64,000 nucleotides of DNA from JAUPTX01 sp964652835 (GCA_964652835.1 CAZZCB010000002.1:1-64000), one strand, 5' to 3'; positions 31,427-39,880 are shown, numbered from the stretch's first letter. Numbers and translations: made by a program. Notes: generated by a model not told the origin, from the letters alone.

Positions 31427-31632
31427 CAAAAGACGCTCCGTGGGAGCGTCTGCAGCTGGTCAGTGACCGAACGAAAGACCTAGGTCTTTAGTATGTAAAG
31501 TGTTCTAAAGAACTATGTGCCGTGGTGGCGGGAAAGAGATGAGCTCTCGGCTGGCCTGAAACCCTTTAACTCTCCAGACATCCGTCGACTCATCTCCCCC
31601 CTCACCAACCGCAGACACTGTTTTTGGACCTG
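31427..31632 (-). ncRNA. Stand-alone structured small RNA of unknown class (about 205 nt)
   Basis: Framed on the minus strand by a near-consensus promoter (31666-31638) and a hairpin-plus-T-run terminator (31451-31431). The strand has no convincing ORF. The 5' half folds into a long irregular hairpin with core GAGATGAG / CTCATCTC, extended outward by GGTG / CACC and capped by a CGG-CTGG / CCAG-CCG stem. The 3' half has three short palindromes: GTTCTTTAGAAC, AAAGACCTAGGTCTTT and GGTCACTGACC. Length and a long imperfect stem recall 6S RNA, but I cannot match a family; SRP RNA, RNase P and tmRNA signatures are not seen. Confidence 0.6.
31431..31451 (-). terminator. Terminator of the small RNA
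   Basis: AGACGCTCC / GGAGCGTCT with a 3-nt loop; on the minus strand it is followed by TTTTGTATTTT. On the plus strand there is no T run, so it serves the minus transcript. Confidence 0.85.
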
Positions 31633-31637
31633 TTTTT

Positions 31638-31666
31638 ATTATAGGGGATTGGGGTCCGCTCGTCAA
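31638..31666 (-). promoter_or_regulatory. Sigma70-type promoter of the small RNA
   Basis: TTGACG (31666-31661), a 17-nt spacer and TATAAT (31643-31638) on the minus strand; predicted start near 31632. Confidence 0.85.
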
Positions 31667-31840
31667 GGGGTTTCTTTTCCCTTGAAGGAAAAGAAAGTGA
31701 TGAACTCAGAAAGTCTATACTTTCCTCAAACAGCATCACTTTCTAAAGCAAATCAAATAAATTTCTTAACGATATATTTTAAGCGTCGAAATATTTTAGT
31801 TTTAAGTGCCAAAAACGTTGGAAAATAATAATTTTATAGA

Positions 31841-31870
31841 TTGACAGAATAGGTTTATATGTGGTAATAT
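31841..31870 (+). promoter_or_regulatory. Promoter of the XRE regulator gene
   Basis: TTGACA (31841-31846), an 18-nt spacer and TAATAT (31865-31870). Positions 31667-31840 hold no gene I can support. Confidence 0.7.
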
Positions 31871-31891
31871 TTTTTTAGAAAACTAACCAAC

Positions 31892-32173
31892 ATGAACATT
31901 GGAAAAACCATTACGTTGTTGCGCAGGTCTTATACTCCTAAGATGACGCAAGCTGAGTTGGCAAAAATTTCAGGCCTGACACAGGAATACATCTCAATGG
32001 TGGAGCATGGTAAGAAAAGCCCTGGATTCACAACCCTTCAGAAATTGTCGAAGGCTCTTAATGTTCCGATTTTCGTCCTCGTGTTGCTTTCAGAGCACGA
32101 ATCACTAGATGAGTCTTGGAACGATTTACTGGGAGATGTTGTCTTAAAAATCAAGAAAAAAAACAAAGCTTGA
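31892..32173 (+). CDS. XRE-family helix-turn-helix regulator (93 aa)
   Basis: A compact DNA-binding protein. Residues about 5-62 form the five-helix XRE domain, with MTQAELAKISGLTQEYISMVEHGKKSP as the helix-turn-helix (split here as MTQAELAKISG and LTQEYISMVEHG) and TLQKLSKALNVPIFVL as helices 4-5. The C-terminal tail ends in a lysine-rich KIKKKNKA. The target is unknown. The leader is short, lacks a Shine-Dalgarno site and ends CCAAC before ATG, as in the other stand-alone orphans. A terminator follows. Confidence 0.85.
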   Translation: MNIGKTITLLRRSYTPKMTQAELAKISGLTQEYISMVEHGKKSPGFTTLQKLSKALNVPIFVLVLLSEHESLDESWNDLLGDVVLKIKKKNKA

Positions 32174-32193
32174 ATAGTTGAGAACTAGCCGCC

Positions 32194-32233
32194 AAAATGA
32201 AAGTCCCCGCGCATGTCGGGGCTTTTTCATTTA
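32194..32233. terminator. Terminator after the XRE gene
   Basis: AAGTCCCCG / CGGGGCTTT extended by AAAATGA / TCATTT, with T-rich flank. Confidence 0.85.
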
Positions 32234-32256
32234 CAAACTTTATTTTTTCTTTGGTT

Positions 32257-32294
32257 CCCGCCTCGACTCGCGGAGCTTGTCGACGCGAGGCGGG
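32257..32294. repeat. Inverted repeat between XRE gene and topA
   Basis: CCCGCCTCG (32257-32265) and CGAGGCGGG (32286-32294), with further complementarity inside (CTCGCG...CGACG). It lies 3' of topA on the minus strand but lacks a T run. Confidence 0.6.
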
Positions 32295-32340
32295 TTGGTT
32301 CTTCTCCGCCTTCGCCAAGGGCTACGGACGGACTTTTGGA

Positions 32341-34518
32341 CTATTTTTTACTTTCTAATTTATGGGGATTATGATTCGGACATTTTTTGTCAGAACATCT
32401 TTCAGGAATTGTCTTCGTCCCTTCCATCATCAGCTTTCCGCACATTGGGCACATGTTACCAGTTGGTTTTGTTTTGATTGCGTGTTTACAGTCTGGGTAG
32501 TTTGAGCAAGAGTAGAAGATTCCAAATCTTCCTTTTCGCTCTACCATCTCTCCATCTTTACATTCTGTACACTTCACGCCTGTTTTTCTTTTTGCCACTT
32601 CGGCTTCATCTTCTTTTATAAATTTACATTTTGGATATCGTGAGCAAGAGATAAACATTCCGAAACGTCCTTCACGAAGAACTAGTTTTCCTTGGTGTTT
32701 TTCTCCACAAGTCGGACACATTTCGCCGATTTCTTTTGGTGGTTCGAGCTCTTTTCCTTCTTCTGTTCGAGCTCCGACGCAGTTAGGGAAGTCAGAGCAA
32801 CTCATAAATTTACCGTTTTTTGAAAGTTTGAAAACCATTGGTTTACCGCAAACAGGGCAAGGGAACTCTGCCGGCGCGTCTCCGATGTTTGTAATTTTTT
32901 CAATACTATCTTTTTCTTTCAGAGCTTTTGTAAATGGTCCGTAGAAATCAGAAAGAGTTTTTACATATGTCGCTTTTCCGATAGCTATTTCGTCTAAGTT
33001 TCCTTCCATTTCAGAAGTGAAAGAGTCAGAAATATAGTTTCCGAAATTGTTTTCTATGAAAGTAGAAACGACATCTCCTGTGTCTGTCGGCACCAGCGCG
33101 CGCGCTTCTTTTGTCACGTATCCTCGGTCGACAATAGTTTTAATAATAGAAGCATAAGTCGAAGGACGACCGATGTCTCTTTTTTCAAGTTCCTTGATCA
33201 GTCCAGCTTCTGTATATCTGCCTGGTGGAGCTGTTTCTTTTTCTTCCATGTTCGCTTTGATCAGCGCGAGCTCATCTTTTACAGAAAGTTTTGGAACTTC
33301 CACGTCTTCACCGCGAGAACGTGTATCCACCGCAAGCCAGCCCGGGAAAAGTATCCGAGATCCATTTATAGAAAAGTTTGGGATTTTTTCTCCGCCTATA
33401 TTTGCAGAAACTTTTGTTCGCAAAATCTTTGCAGGAGTCATCTGTGAAGCTATCGCTCTTTCCCAGATTAGAGTGTAGAGTCTTTTTTCGTCTTCTGTTG
33501 TGCCGAGGCTAGCGCGCATTGGGTTTGTTGGACGGATTGCTTCGTGCGCTTCTTGAGCGTTTTTAGATTTTTTAGAATATACGTTTGCGCGAGCGTACTC
33601 TTTTCCAAAATTTTTCTCTACGTACTCTAGCATTTGAGATTGCGCTGTTTTTGAAAGGTTCGTACTGTCTGTTCTCATATATGTGATCAGACCTTTTTCG
33701 TAAAGTTTTTGCGCGACGCCCATTGTTCTAGACGGGGCAAAGCCCAGACGCGTCGAGGCGACTTGTTGCATTGTTGAAGTTGTGAAAGGCGGTCTTGGCG
33801 CCCGGGCAGCCTCTGTTTCTTTTACGGCTGTTACAGACCAATTTCCTTTTTGTGTATTTTCGAAAATATCTTCAGCTTCTTTTTTATCCCAAATTTCTTT
33901 GTCACAAGTAAAAAGCATTTCATCCTTTTCTTTCTTAAGAAGCGCTGAAAGTATGTAGTATTTTTCTGGTACGAAACCTCTGATTTCTCTTTCGCGTTCC
34001 ATTATTATTCTTAGCGCAGGGGACTGAACTCGTCCAGCTGAAAGTCCATATCGAACTTTTTTCCAGATAAGTCCTGAAAGGTCATAACCAAAAAGTCTGT
34101 CCAGAACTCTTCGAGCTTCTTGAGCGTTTTTTAAATTCATATCAACTTCCCGAGGGTGCTTTAAAGCTTCTTTTATCGCTGTCTCTGTGATCTCGTTAAA
34201 GACTATTCTCTTTGGGTTTTTTAGTCCTAAGGCTTCGGATAAGTGCCAAGCGATAGCTTCACCCTCGCGGTCGAGGTCGGTTGCCAGGACTACTTCGTCT
34301 GCGGTTTTCGCTATTTCTTTTAGTTCAGAAACAACCTTCTTTTTTAGAGGAGAGATTTCGTATGTTGGAGTAAAACTGTTTTTAATATCGACGGCTTTTT
34401 TGTTTGACTTTGGTAGGTCTCTGATATGCCCAACAGAAGCACGAACCACGTACTTGTTGTCTAGATATTTTTCTATTGTTTTCGCTTTTGAAGGCGACTC
34501 AACTATTAGTAGTTTCAT
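32341..34518 (-). CDS. topA: DNA topoisomerase I
   Basis: Relaxes negative supercoils by single-strand passage. 725 residues. TOPRIM domain at the start (MKLLIVESPSKAKTIEKYL; acidic triad region ATDLDREGEAIAWHL). The catalytic tyrosine is in LITYMRTDSTNLS. Strand-gate motifs PFTTSTMQQVA and IGRPSTYASII are present. The C-terminus has four zinc-ribbon repeats, each with paired CxxC-like motifs (CPVCGK...CSDFPNC, CPTCGE...CSRYPKC, CTECKD...CSNYPDC, CPMCGK...CSDKKC). Full length for the family. The first codon is ATG at 34518. Confidence 0.97.
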   Translation of the reverse strand: MKLLIVESPSKAKTIEKYLDNKYVVRASVGHIRDLPKSNKKAVDIKNSFTPTYEISPLKKKVVSELKEIAKTADEVVLATDLDREGEAIAWHLSEALGLKNPKRIVFNEITETAIKEALKHPREVDMNLKNAQEARRVLDRLFGYDLSGLIWKKVRYGLSAGRVQSPALRIIMEREREIRGFVPEKYYILSALLKKEKDEMLFTCDKEIWDKKEAEDIFENTQKGNWSVTAVKETEAARAPRPPFTTSTMQQVASTRLGFAPSRTMGVAQKLYEKGLITYMRTDSTNLSKTAQSQMLEYVEKNFGKEYARANVYSKKSKNAQEAHEAIRPTNPMRASLGTTEDEKRLYTLIWERAIASQMTPAKILRTKVSANIGGEKIPNFSINGSRILFPGWLAVDTRSRGEDVEVPKLSVKDELALIKANMEEKETAPPGRYTEAGLIKELEKRDIGRPSTYASIIKTIVDRGYVTKEARALVPTDTGDVVSTFIENNFGNYISDSFTSEMEGNLDEIAIGKATYVKTLSDFYGPFTKALKEKDSIEKITNIGDAPAEFPCPVCGKPMVFKLSKNGKFMSCSDFPNCVGARTEEGKELEPPKEIGEMCPTCGEKHQGKLVLREGRFGMFISCSRYPKCKFIKEDEAEVAKRKTGVKCTECKDGEMVERKGRFGIFYSCSNYPDCKHAIKTKPTGNMCPMCGKLMMEGTKTIPERCSDKKCPNHNPHKLESKK

Positions 34519-34609
34519 TATTTTGAAGTTTAATTAAAAGTGCTTTAAGCGCACAGCTTTCATAAGTAATACTACGAATTTTTAATTTATGCAAATAGGG
34601 GAAAGAAAA

Positions 34610-34630
34610 AGCGCGGGGGACTCCCGCGCT
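34610..34630 (-). terminator. Terminator of the 34653-34985 gene
   Basis: AGCGCGGG / CCCGCGCT arms; on the minus strand the stem runs into TTTTTCTTTC. Confidence 0.85.
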
Positions 34631-34652
34631 GTTCTTCAGTGCTTATGAGCGC

Positions 34653-34985
34653 TCATGGAGAAATCTCTACTCGCGCCCATGTCATGTTTGCCCGAAGAGT
34701 TATGTTGGGTAGGATTGCTTTAGATCCTATCACCACGACGGTGATATTCCCCTTGTCCATTTGTTTGCCGATGACGTTCAAGATATCACTTACCCCGTTA
34801 ACTGGCTCTTCAATTGTGTCACCAGATTCATTCAACATAACCTTGGCAATATCAGAATCAGTTGCATCTATGAACACCATAGTTGTTCTGACATCTTTGG
34901 ATATGTCGTTGATAAAATCCAGTAGCCTGCCGGATTCATGGGACTCTTCGTCAGATAGAACCAATGTGCTCGTTTCGTTTCTCAT
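34653..34985 (-). CDS. Orphan protein of unknown function (110 aa)
   Basis: An acidic soluble protein: MRNETSTLVLSDEESHESG, then regular alternating beta/alpha segments (VRTTMVFIDATDSDIAKVM, ITVVVIGSKAIL). It has its own promoter (35002-35030) and terminator (34610-34630). The leader has no Shine-Dalgarno site and ends CAACC before ATG. Codons are richer in G and C than those of topA and dprA on either side. I preferred this strand over an overlapping plus-strand frame because the signals, codon use and terminator all agree with the minus strand. Confidence 0.65.
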   Translation of the reverse strand: MRNETSTLVLSDEESHESGRLLDFINDISKDVRTTMVFIDATDSDIAKVMLNESGDTIEEPVNGVSDILNVIGKQMDKGNITVVVIGSKAILPNITLRANMTWARVEISP

Positions 34986-35001
34986 GGTTGTGTTTTTCTA
35001 G

Positions 35002-35030
35002 ATATTGCACTTTTTGCGGGTTTAAGTCAA
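35002..35030 (-). promoter_or_regulatory. Promoter of the 34653-34985 gene
   Basis: TTGACT (35030-35025), a 17-nt spacer and CAATAT (35007-35002) on the minus strand, directly adjoining the dprA terminator hairpin. Confidence 0.75.
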
Positions 35031-35053
35031 GCCCGCACCTTTCGAGTGCGGGC
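35031..35053 (-). terminator. Hairpin after dprA
   Basis: GCCCGCAC (35031-35038) / GTGCGGGC (35046-35053). No long T run follows on the minus strand; instead the next promoter begins at once. Confidence 0.65.
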
Positions 35054-35065
35054 AGGCTTAAAATT

Positions 35066-35911
35066 TTATCTTCGATGAACTTTTCCGTCTACTTCTTTTA
35101 TAAGTCCGCGGAGTTCGAGCATTGAGATTAAAATATTTACTTCTGAGATTGGTTTTTCGCAAAGCATCGCCAGTTCTTCTTTAGACTTTGGCTCGCTCAG
35201 TAGTTTGAAAATCAAATATTCTTCATCGGGTAAATCTATAACAATTTCTTTTGGCTCTTTTGGCGCAAGTCCTAAGGCCTCTAAAATATCTGCGCTTTTA
35301 AGAATCGGCACAGCGCCAAGACGCAGGAGTTCGTTCGTGCCTTTAGAAGTCGGCGAGCTGATATTCCCAGGCACAACCAAAACCTCTCTATTATAGTCTG
35401 TTGCGAGTCTCGCCGTGGTTAAGGTTCCAGACTTTTCCTCGGCTTCTATTAATAGAACAGCGTCAGAGAGTCCGGCGCCTATTCTGTTTCTTTGGATAAA
35501 GCTCCAGTTTGTGGCTTTAAAGTCCGGCTCGAATTCTGAAAGTAAGCATCCGCCAGCTTCTAGGATTTTCCTTGAAAGACTAAAATTGCTTTTTGGATAT
35601 AGAACTTTTGGATCAAGACCAGAGCCGGGAACGGCGACTGTTTTGAGTCCAGCTTTTATAGCGGACTGGTGTGCTATAGAGTCGATACCGAGAGCCATCC
35701 CAGAAACTATCACGATGGGGTAGCCGGCGAGCTTTTCTATTAGCTTTTCGCAGACCATTTTCCCGTAGGTGCTGTGTTTTCGTGAACCGACCACGGTCAA
35801 AAACTTCATTTCCTCGTCAGGGAAATTTCCTTGTATATAGAGTTTTTTCGGTGGCTCAGGTATTTCTTTTAGACGATATGGAATATTGTTAAATTCTTCT
35901 ATCGGATACAT
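35066..35911 (-). CDS. dprA: DNA-processing protein DprA (Smf)
   Basis: Binds incoming single-stranded DNA and loads RecA during natural transformation. 281 residues. The Rossmann-like core is clear: TVVGSRKHSTYGK, VSGMALGIDSIAHQSAI, PGSGLD, LLSEFEPD, FIQRNRIGAGLSDAVLLIEA, SGTLTTARLA and VLVVPGN. A C-terminal winged-helix-like segment follows (EEYLIFKLLSEPKSKEELAM). The N-terminal SAM-like domain seen in longer DprA proteins is missing; the sequence starts nearly at the core. Its presence fits with DNA uptake in these reduced bacteria. Confidence 0.95.
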   Translation of the reverse strand: MYPIEEFNNIPYRLKEIPEPPKKLYIQGNFPDEEMKFLTVVGSRKHSTYGKMVCEKLIEKLAGYPIVIVSGMALGIDSIAHQSAIKAGLKTVAVPGSGLDPKVLYPKSNFSLSRKILEAGGCLLSEFEPDFKATNWSFIQRNRIGAGLSDAVLLIEAEEKSGTLTTARLATDYNREVLVVPGNISSPTSKGTNELLRLGAVPILKSADILEALGLAPKEPKEIVIDLPDEEYLIFKLLSEPKSKEELAMLCEKPISEVNILISMLELRGLIKEVDGKVHRR

Positions 35912-35949
35912 ACTTTCTAAATTGTATCATTTTTTGTATAATACCAAAT

Positions 35950-37212
35950 ATGTTAGATATCAAATTTATTCGCGAAAATAAAGATATAGTAGATCTTGCT
36001 ATAACTAAAAAGAAGGTAAAGCTTAATTTAGATGAGCTTATAAAGGCGGACGACGAGCGTCTTGTGGTTTTGGCAGAAGTTGAACGTCTTCGGGCGAAGC
36101 AAAACTTGGTGAGCGAGCGTATGCCTCAGCTTAAGGATGAATCAGAAAAAGCCGAGCTTATTCGTCAAATGCAAATCTTAAAAGAGGATTTGAAAAAAGA
36201 AGAAGATAAATTAAAAGAGATTATGGATGTTTGGCGAGGGCTGATGCTACGGGTGCCAAACGTTCCCGATATTTCTGTTCCAGACGGAGACAGCGATGCA
36301 GATAACAAAGAAGTAAAAGTTTGGGGAGAAAAACCAGAGTTCGATTTTAAACCAAAAGACCACGTTGAAATAATGACAAAGCTTGATATGGTGGATTTTG
36401 AACGTGGAACGAAAGTTCACGGATTTCGAGGTTACTTTTTGAAAAACGATGGAGCGATACTTTCAATGGCTATTTGGCGATATGCGATGGACTTTTTCGG
36501 AAAGCGTGGATTTACTCCGATGATAGCGCCAGCTATCGCAAGAAAAGAGCATTTCTTTGGAACAGGACACTTGCCGGGTGACGCAGAAGATTTATTTGAA
36601 ACTCAAGACGACGACTATTTATCTGGAACAGCTGAAGTGCCGGTTATGGGTTATTACTCAAACGAAGTTTTGACAAAAGCTGATCTACCTAAAAAGTTTT
36701 TAGCATTTTCTCCTTGTTACCGAAGAGAAGCTGGAAGTCACGGAAAAGACACGAAAGGACTTATTCGTGTTCACGAGTTCTATAAAGTAGAACAAGTTAT
36801 TTTGTGCGAAGCGAGTCATGAAGAATCTGTAAAACTTCACGAATGGTTAAATAGAAATACAGAAGAATTTATCGAAAGTTTGAAAATCCCATATCATACA
36901 GTTATGAACTGTGGAGGAGATCTTGGTCTTGGTCAGGTTAAAAAATATGACATCGAACTTTGGGTTCCAGGTGAACAAAAATACAGAGAAATTTCTTCTG
37001 CTTCATATTTCCACGATTTCCAAACACGAAGATTTAATATCAGATATAAAGACGAAGAAGGAAAGATCAGATTTGCGCACTCGCTGAACTGTACAGCTAT
37101 ACCAACTCCAAGAATCCTTGTTTCTTTGGTTGAAAATTTCCAGCTAGCTGACGGATCGATAAAAATCCCAGAAGTGCTTGTCCCATATTTAGGAAAAGAT
37201 AAAATCTCTTAG
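35950..37212 (+). CDS. serS: Seryl-tRNA synthetase
   Basis: Charges tRNA-Ser; 420 residues, normal length. The N-terminal coiled-coil tRNA-binding arm covers about residues 1-105 (Lys/Glu-rich heptads). The class II core follows, with motif 2 SPCYRREAGSHGKDTKG and motif 3 near LNCTAIPTPRILVSLVENFQ. TATAAT (35937-35942) ends 7 nt before the ATG, predicting a leaderless mRNA. It heads an operon with the ftsQ-like gene (5 nt gap) and dus (1 nt gap). Confidence 0.97.
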   Translation: MLDIKFIRENKDIVDLAITKKKVKLNLDELIKADDERLVVLAEVERLRAKQNLVSERMPQLKDESEKAELIRQMQILKEDLKKEEDKLKEIMDVWRGLMLRVPNVPDISVPDGDSDADNKEVKVWGEKPEFDFKPKDHVEIMTKLDMVDFERGTKVHGFRGYFLKNDGAILSMAIWRYAMDFFGKRGFTPMIAPAIARKEHFFGTGHLPGDAEDLFETQDDDYLSGTAEVPVMGYYSNEVLTKADLPKKFLAFSPCYRREAGSHGKDTKGLIRVHEFYKVEQVILCEASHEESVKLHEWLNRNTEEFIESLKIPYHTVMNCGGDLGLGQVKKYDIELWVPGEQKYREISSASYFHDFQTRRFNIRYKDEEGKIRFAHSLNCTAIPTPRILVSLVENFQLADGSIKIPEVLVPYLGKDKIS

Positions 37213-37217
37213 CGCTT

Positions 37218-38081
37218 ATGATGCGAGAGCGAATTACAAGTACGTCAAACGTAACAAAAGAACGTCGCAAGAAAACTTTTGTAAAAACCCTATGGATACT
37301 TTTGGCGTTTGTAGTTTTCTTGATCGGTCTTGCTTTTTTGTCGCATTTGGATGAACTTCTGATAAAAGATGTTTCTGTAACCGGAAATGAAATTTTAGAG
37401 CAGGAAGATATTAAAAAAGAAACGTTTAAAATTCTTTCGAAGAAAAGATTGCTTGTCTTCGCGGGTGAAAACAAACTTATTTATTCAAAGAAAAATCTGG
37501 AAGAATCTTTAAAGAAAGCTTTTCCTCGGATTTTGAGTATAGAGACATCTCTTGAAGGTAAGACAATATTTTTTACAGTAGTGGAAAGAGAAAGGGCTCA
37601 TCTTTGGTGTGGGGAAGAGCCTCCAACATATGACGATAGATCTCTTGAAAGAGAGTGTTACTTTTTAGACAACAGTGGATTTATTTTCGATAAGTCTCCA
37701 CAGTTTTCTTCTGGAGTGTATTTTACTTTTTATTCAAATATCGGAAGTGAAAATCCTATCGGTCAGCATATTTTAAATTTTGATTTCTTAAAAGATGTAG
37801 AGTCTTTGATCACCGGTGTAAACGACCAAGGTTTTCCTGTGCACTCTTTGGTCGCCAAAGCAGATGGTCAATATGAACTTCTTTTTAATATGGCAACAGT
37901 TTCGAGGGACTATCCTAAGCTTCTTTTTACGTCTGATCAGACTATCGGCGAGGTTTACAACAAGTTCATGTCTATCGTAGAAGAAGATCCTTTCCGAACA
38001 GACTTTATTGAAAAACCAAACAGACTAGAGTATATTGATGCCAGATTCAAAAATAGAATCTTTTACAGGTTTACAGAGTAA
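37218..38081 (+). CDS. ftsQ: FtsQ/DivIB-like cell-division protein
   Basis: 287 residues. A basic cytoplasmic N-terminus (about 1-22) and one transmembrane helix (about 24-45) are followed by an extracytoplasmic POTRA-like domain (LLIKDVSVTGNEILEQEDIKK, with the usual strand-helix start). A beta-rich FtsQ-type domain follows (IETSLEGKTIFFTVVERERAHLWC, CYFLDNSGFIFDKSP). Such proteins bridge early and late divisome components. The assignment rests on topology and the POTRA pattern, since sequence in this family is poorly conserved. Second gene of the serS operon. Confidence 0.8.
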   Translation: MMRERITSTSNVTKERRKKTFVKTLWILLAFVVFLIGLAFLSHLDELLIKDVSVTGNEILEQEDIKKETFKILSKKRLLVFAGENKLIYSKKNLEESLKKAFPRILSIETSLEGKTIFFTVVERERAHLWCGEEPPTYDDRSLERECYFLDNSGFIFDKSPQFSSGVYFTFYSNIGSENPIGQHILNFDFLKDVESLITGVNDQGFPVHSLVAKADGQYELLFNMATVSRDYPKLLFTSDQTIGEVYNKFMSIVEEDPFRTDFIEKPNRLEYIDARFKNRIFYRFTE

Positions 38082-38082
38082 A

Positions 38083-39150
38083 ATGTTTTTTAATTTATTT
38101 AAGAAAAAGAAAATACAATACGACAAAAACCTAAATGAAAGTATTCATTTGGGTTTTTGGGAAGATTTGGCTAAAAACAAAAAGCCTTTTTTTGTATTGG
38201 CTCCAATGGCTGACGTTACTGATATCGCTTTTAGAAAAGTTATTGCTAAATATTCACGTCACGGGCAGGTAGGCGGTGGCCCTGATGTTTTTTGGACTGA
38301 GTTCGTTTCTGCAGACGGACTGAATTCTCCTGGAAAAGACAAGCTTATGATAGATCTTGCTTTTGGGCCAAACCAAAAACCTATCGTCGCGCAGATTTTC
38401 GGATCAAAAGAAGAAAATATGGAAGCTACTGCAAGGCTTTGCGTAGAGCTCGGTTTTGATGGGATAGATATAAATTTTGGTTGCCCAGACAAAGCGATAA
38501 TGAAGCAAGGCTGTGGCGCTGGCGCAATACAAAATCCCGAGCATTCAATAAAAATAATACAGGCGGTCAAACGTGGCGCTGGGAATTTGCCCGTGTCTGT
38601 AAAAACAAGACTTGGTTTTAATAAAAATGAAATAGATACATGGATTCCCAAAATTCTATCTGCCGGTGTTTCAGCTCTGATAATTCACGGACGAACAAAA
38701 AAAGATATGTCAAAAGTTCCAGCGAGATGGGATGATATCAAAAAGGTTGTAGATCTGGTTCGGGCGTCCGGGCTTAAAACTTTAGTTATTGGAAACGGAG
38801 ACGTTTTAAATTTAGAAGACGGCGCGCAAAAAGCCGAGCAGTCAGGTGTGGATGGAGTTATGCTTGGGCGTGCAATTTTTGGGAATCCGTGGCTTTTCGA
38901 TTCTTTGAAAAAAGAAGTTCCTGTAAGAGAGAAATTAGAAGTGATGCTCGAGCACACTAAAACTTTTGCAGAGTATTTGGGCGCACATAAAAATTTCAAC
39001 ATAATGAAAAAGCACTACAAGGCTTATGTGAACAATTTTCACGGAGCAAAAGAGCTTCGGATAAAGCTTATGGAATCTGAAAGTGTTGATGAGATAGAAA
39101 AATACACAAAAGATTTCCTTGACGAGCACGGTGATGTGTCCTATTTTTAA
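38083..39150 (+). CDS. dus: tRNA-dihydrouridine synthase
   Basis: A flavoenzyme reducing uridines in the tRNA D-loop. I place the start at ATG 38083, 1 nt after the ftsQ stop, giving 355 residues; an upstream in-frame start would overlap ftsQ. The TIM-barrel FMN signatures are APMADVTDIAFRKVI, GFDGIDINFGCPDKAIMKQGCGAG (catalytic Cys in the GCGAG segment), VKTRLGFN, LIIHGRTKKDM, VIGNGDV and GVMLGRAIFGNPW. The extended PDVFWTEFVSADGL segment and C-terminal helical domain also fit Dus. It ends the serS-ftsQ-dus operon. Confidence 0.95.
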   Translation: MFFNLFKKKKIQYDKNLNESIHLGFWEDLAKNKKPFFVLAPMADVTDIAFRKVIAKYSRHGQVGGGPDVFWTEFVSADGLNSPGKDKLMIDLAFGPNQKPIVAQIFGSKEENMEATARLCVELGFDGIDINFGCPDKAIMKQGCGAGAIQNPEHSIKIIQAVKRGAGNLPVSVKTRLGFNKNEIDTWIPKILSAGVSALIIHGRTKKDMSKVPARWDDIKKVVDLVRASGLKTLVIGNGDVLNLEDGAQKAEQSGVDGVMLGRAIFGNPWLFDSLKKEVPVREKLEVMLEHTKTFAEYLGAHKNFNIMKKHYKAYVNNFHGAKELRIKLMESESVDEIEKYTKDFLDEHGDVSYF

Positions 39151-39227
39151 TTTTCCTTTTAAAATTGTGTTAGTATAAATTTATGTGGTCTTCGGATTGC
39201 ATAATTATCAGTTTAATCAAAATAATT

Positions 39228-39344
39228 ATGGACAATACTAACGACAACACAATGCCAGAAGGAGAAATGCCAGAAGTAACTCCAGCAGAAGCACCAGCTA
39301 CTGATGCTCCAGCTACACCAGCTGAAGAAACTCCAGCAATGTAA
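39228..39344 (+). CDS. Tiny acidic Ala/Pro/Glu-rich peptide (38 aa)
   Basis: It encodes MDNTNDNTMPEGEMPEVTPA followed by further Pro-Ala-Glu repeats to TPAM, with no hydrophobic segment and low complexity. An in-frame ATG at 39183 would add MWSSDCIIISLIKII. A TATAAA box near 39174 and a strong terminator right after (39360) frame it as a separate short transcript. Likely disordered; function unknown. Short proline/alanine-rich acidic peptides of this kind occur in other CPR genomes as far as I know. Confidence 0.55.
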   Translation: MDNTNDNTMPEGEMPEVTPAEAPATDAPATPAEETPAM

Positions 39345-39359
39345 TTATTGCTGAAAAAA

Positions 39360-39393
39360 GAAAAAGGCCGGAGCCACAGGCTTCGGCCTTTTT
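39360..39393 (+). terminator. Terminator after the 38-aa peptide gene
   Basis: GGCCGGAGCC / GGCTTCGGCC with a 3-nt loop inside A-rich and T-rich flanks. Confidence 0.9.
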
Positions 39394-39447
39394 CTTTTGA
39401 TTGACTTTCCTTGCATAAATCTGTACATTCTGGGTTATAATTTAATT

Positions 39448-39876
39448 ATGTTAGAAAGTAACAAAAAGATTATAGGACGCCTAGAATATATAGACCTGCC
39501 AGACTTCGGTCTTTCATCTATTGTGGCAAAAATAGACACTGGTGCCTATAACGGCGCTATTCACACGACTCATGTTGTGGAGAAAGAGGTTGATGGCAAG
39601 AATGTCATAGAGTTTAGTCTTTTAGACCCTGACCACCCAGAATTCAAAGAAGACACTTATCAGGTAGATGACTTTCAAAAAAGACTAGTTAAAAATTCAA
39701 ACGGCGACTCAGAACTAAGATATGTTGTGCCAACTAAAATAATTTTAGCTGGAGAAGAGATAAAAGTTAAACTTAGTTTAAGTAATAGAAAAACACTAAA
39801 ACATCCAGTTTTAATTGGAAGAAAAATTATTAGAAAACATTTTATTGTTGACGTAAACAAAAAATTCACTAAATAA
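39448..39876 (+). CDS. RimB-like retropepsin-type protease (PF05618 family)
   Basis: 142 residues from ATG 39448 (MLESNKKIIGRLEYIDLPDFG), chosen because TATAAT (39436-39441) ends 6 nt upstream. The aspartyl-protease-like core has the active-site pattern KIDTGAYNGAIH, and later strands end with LIGRKIIRKHFIVDV. Proteins of this family are encoded next to RimK ligases and are described as trimming polyglutamate tails. Here the RimK-type gene follows 4 nt downstream, which supports the assignment. Confidence 0.85.
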   Translation: MLESNKKIIGRLEYIDLPDFGLSSIVAKIDTGAYNGAIHTTHVVEKEVDGKNVIEFSLLDPDHPEFKEDTYQVDDFQKRLVKNSNGDSELRYVVPTKIILAGEEIKVKLSLSNRKTLKHPVLIGRKIIRKHFIVDVNKKFTK

Positions 39877-39880
39877 AAAT

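Noticed and set aside
31427..31632. Assignment of the ncRNA as SRP RNA, RNase P RNA or tmRNA
   Set aside because: None of the diagnostic loops or conserved core sequences of these RNAs is present; 6S remains only a loose possibility.
31517..31828. Plus-strand 103-codon ORF over the ncRNA locus
   Set aside because: Irregular composition, no promoter in the right place, and it covers the ncRNA promoter and hairpins.
34639..35001. Plus-strand 120-codon frame over the 34653-34985 gene
   Set aside because: The minus-strand frame has the promoter, terminator and protein-like composition; the plus frame is Ser/Thr-rich shadow coding.
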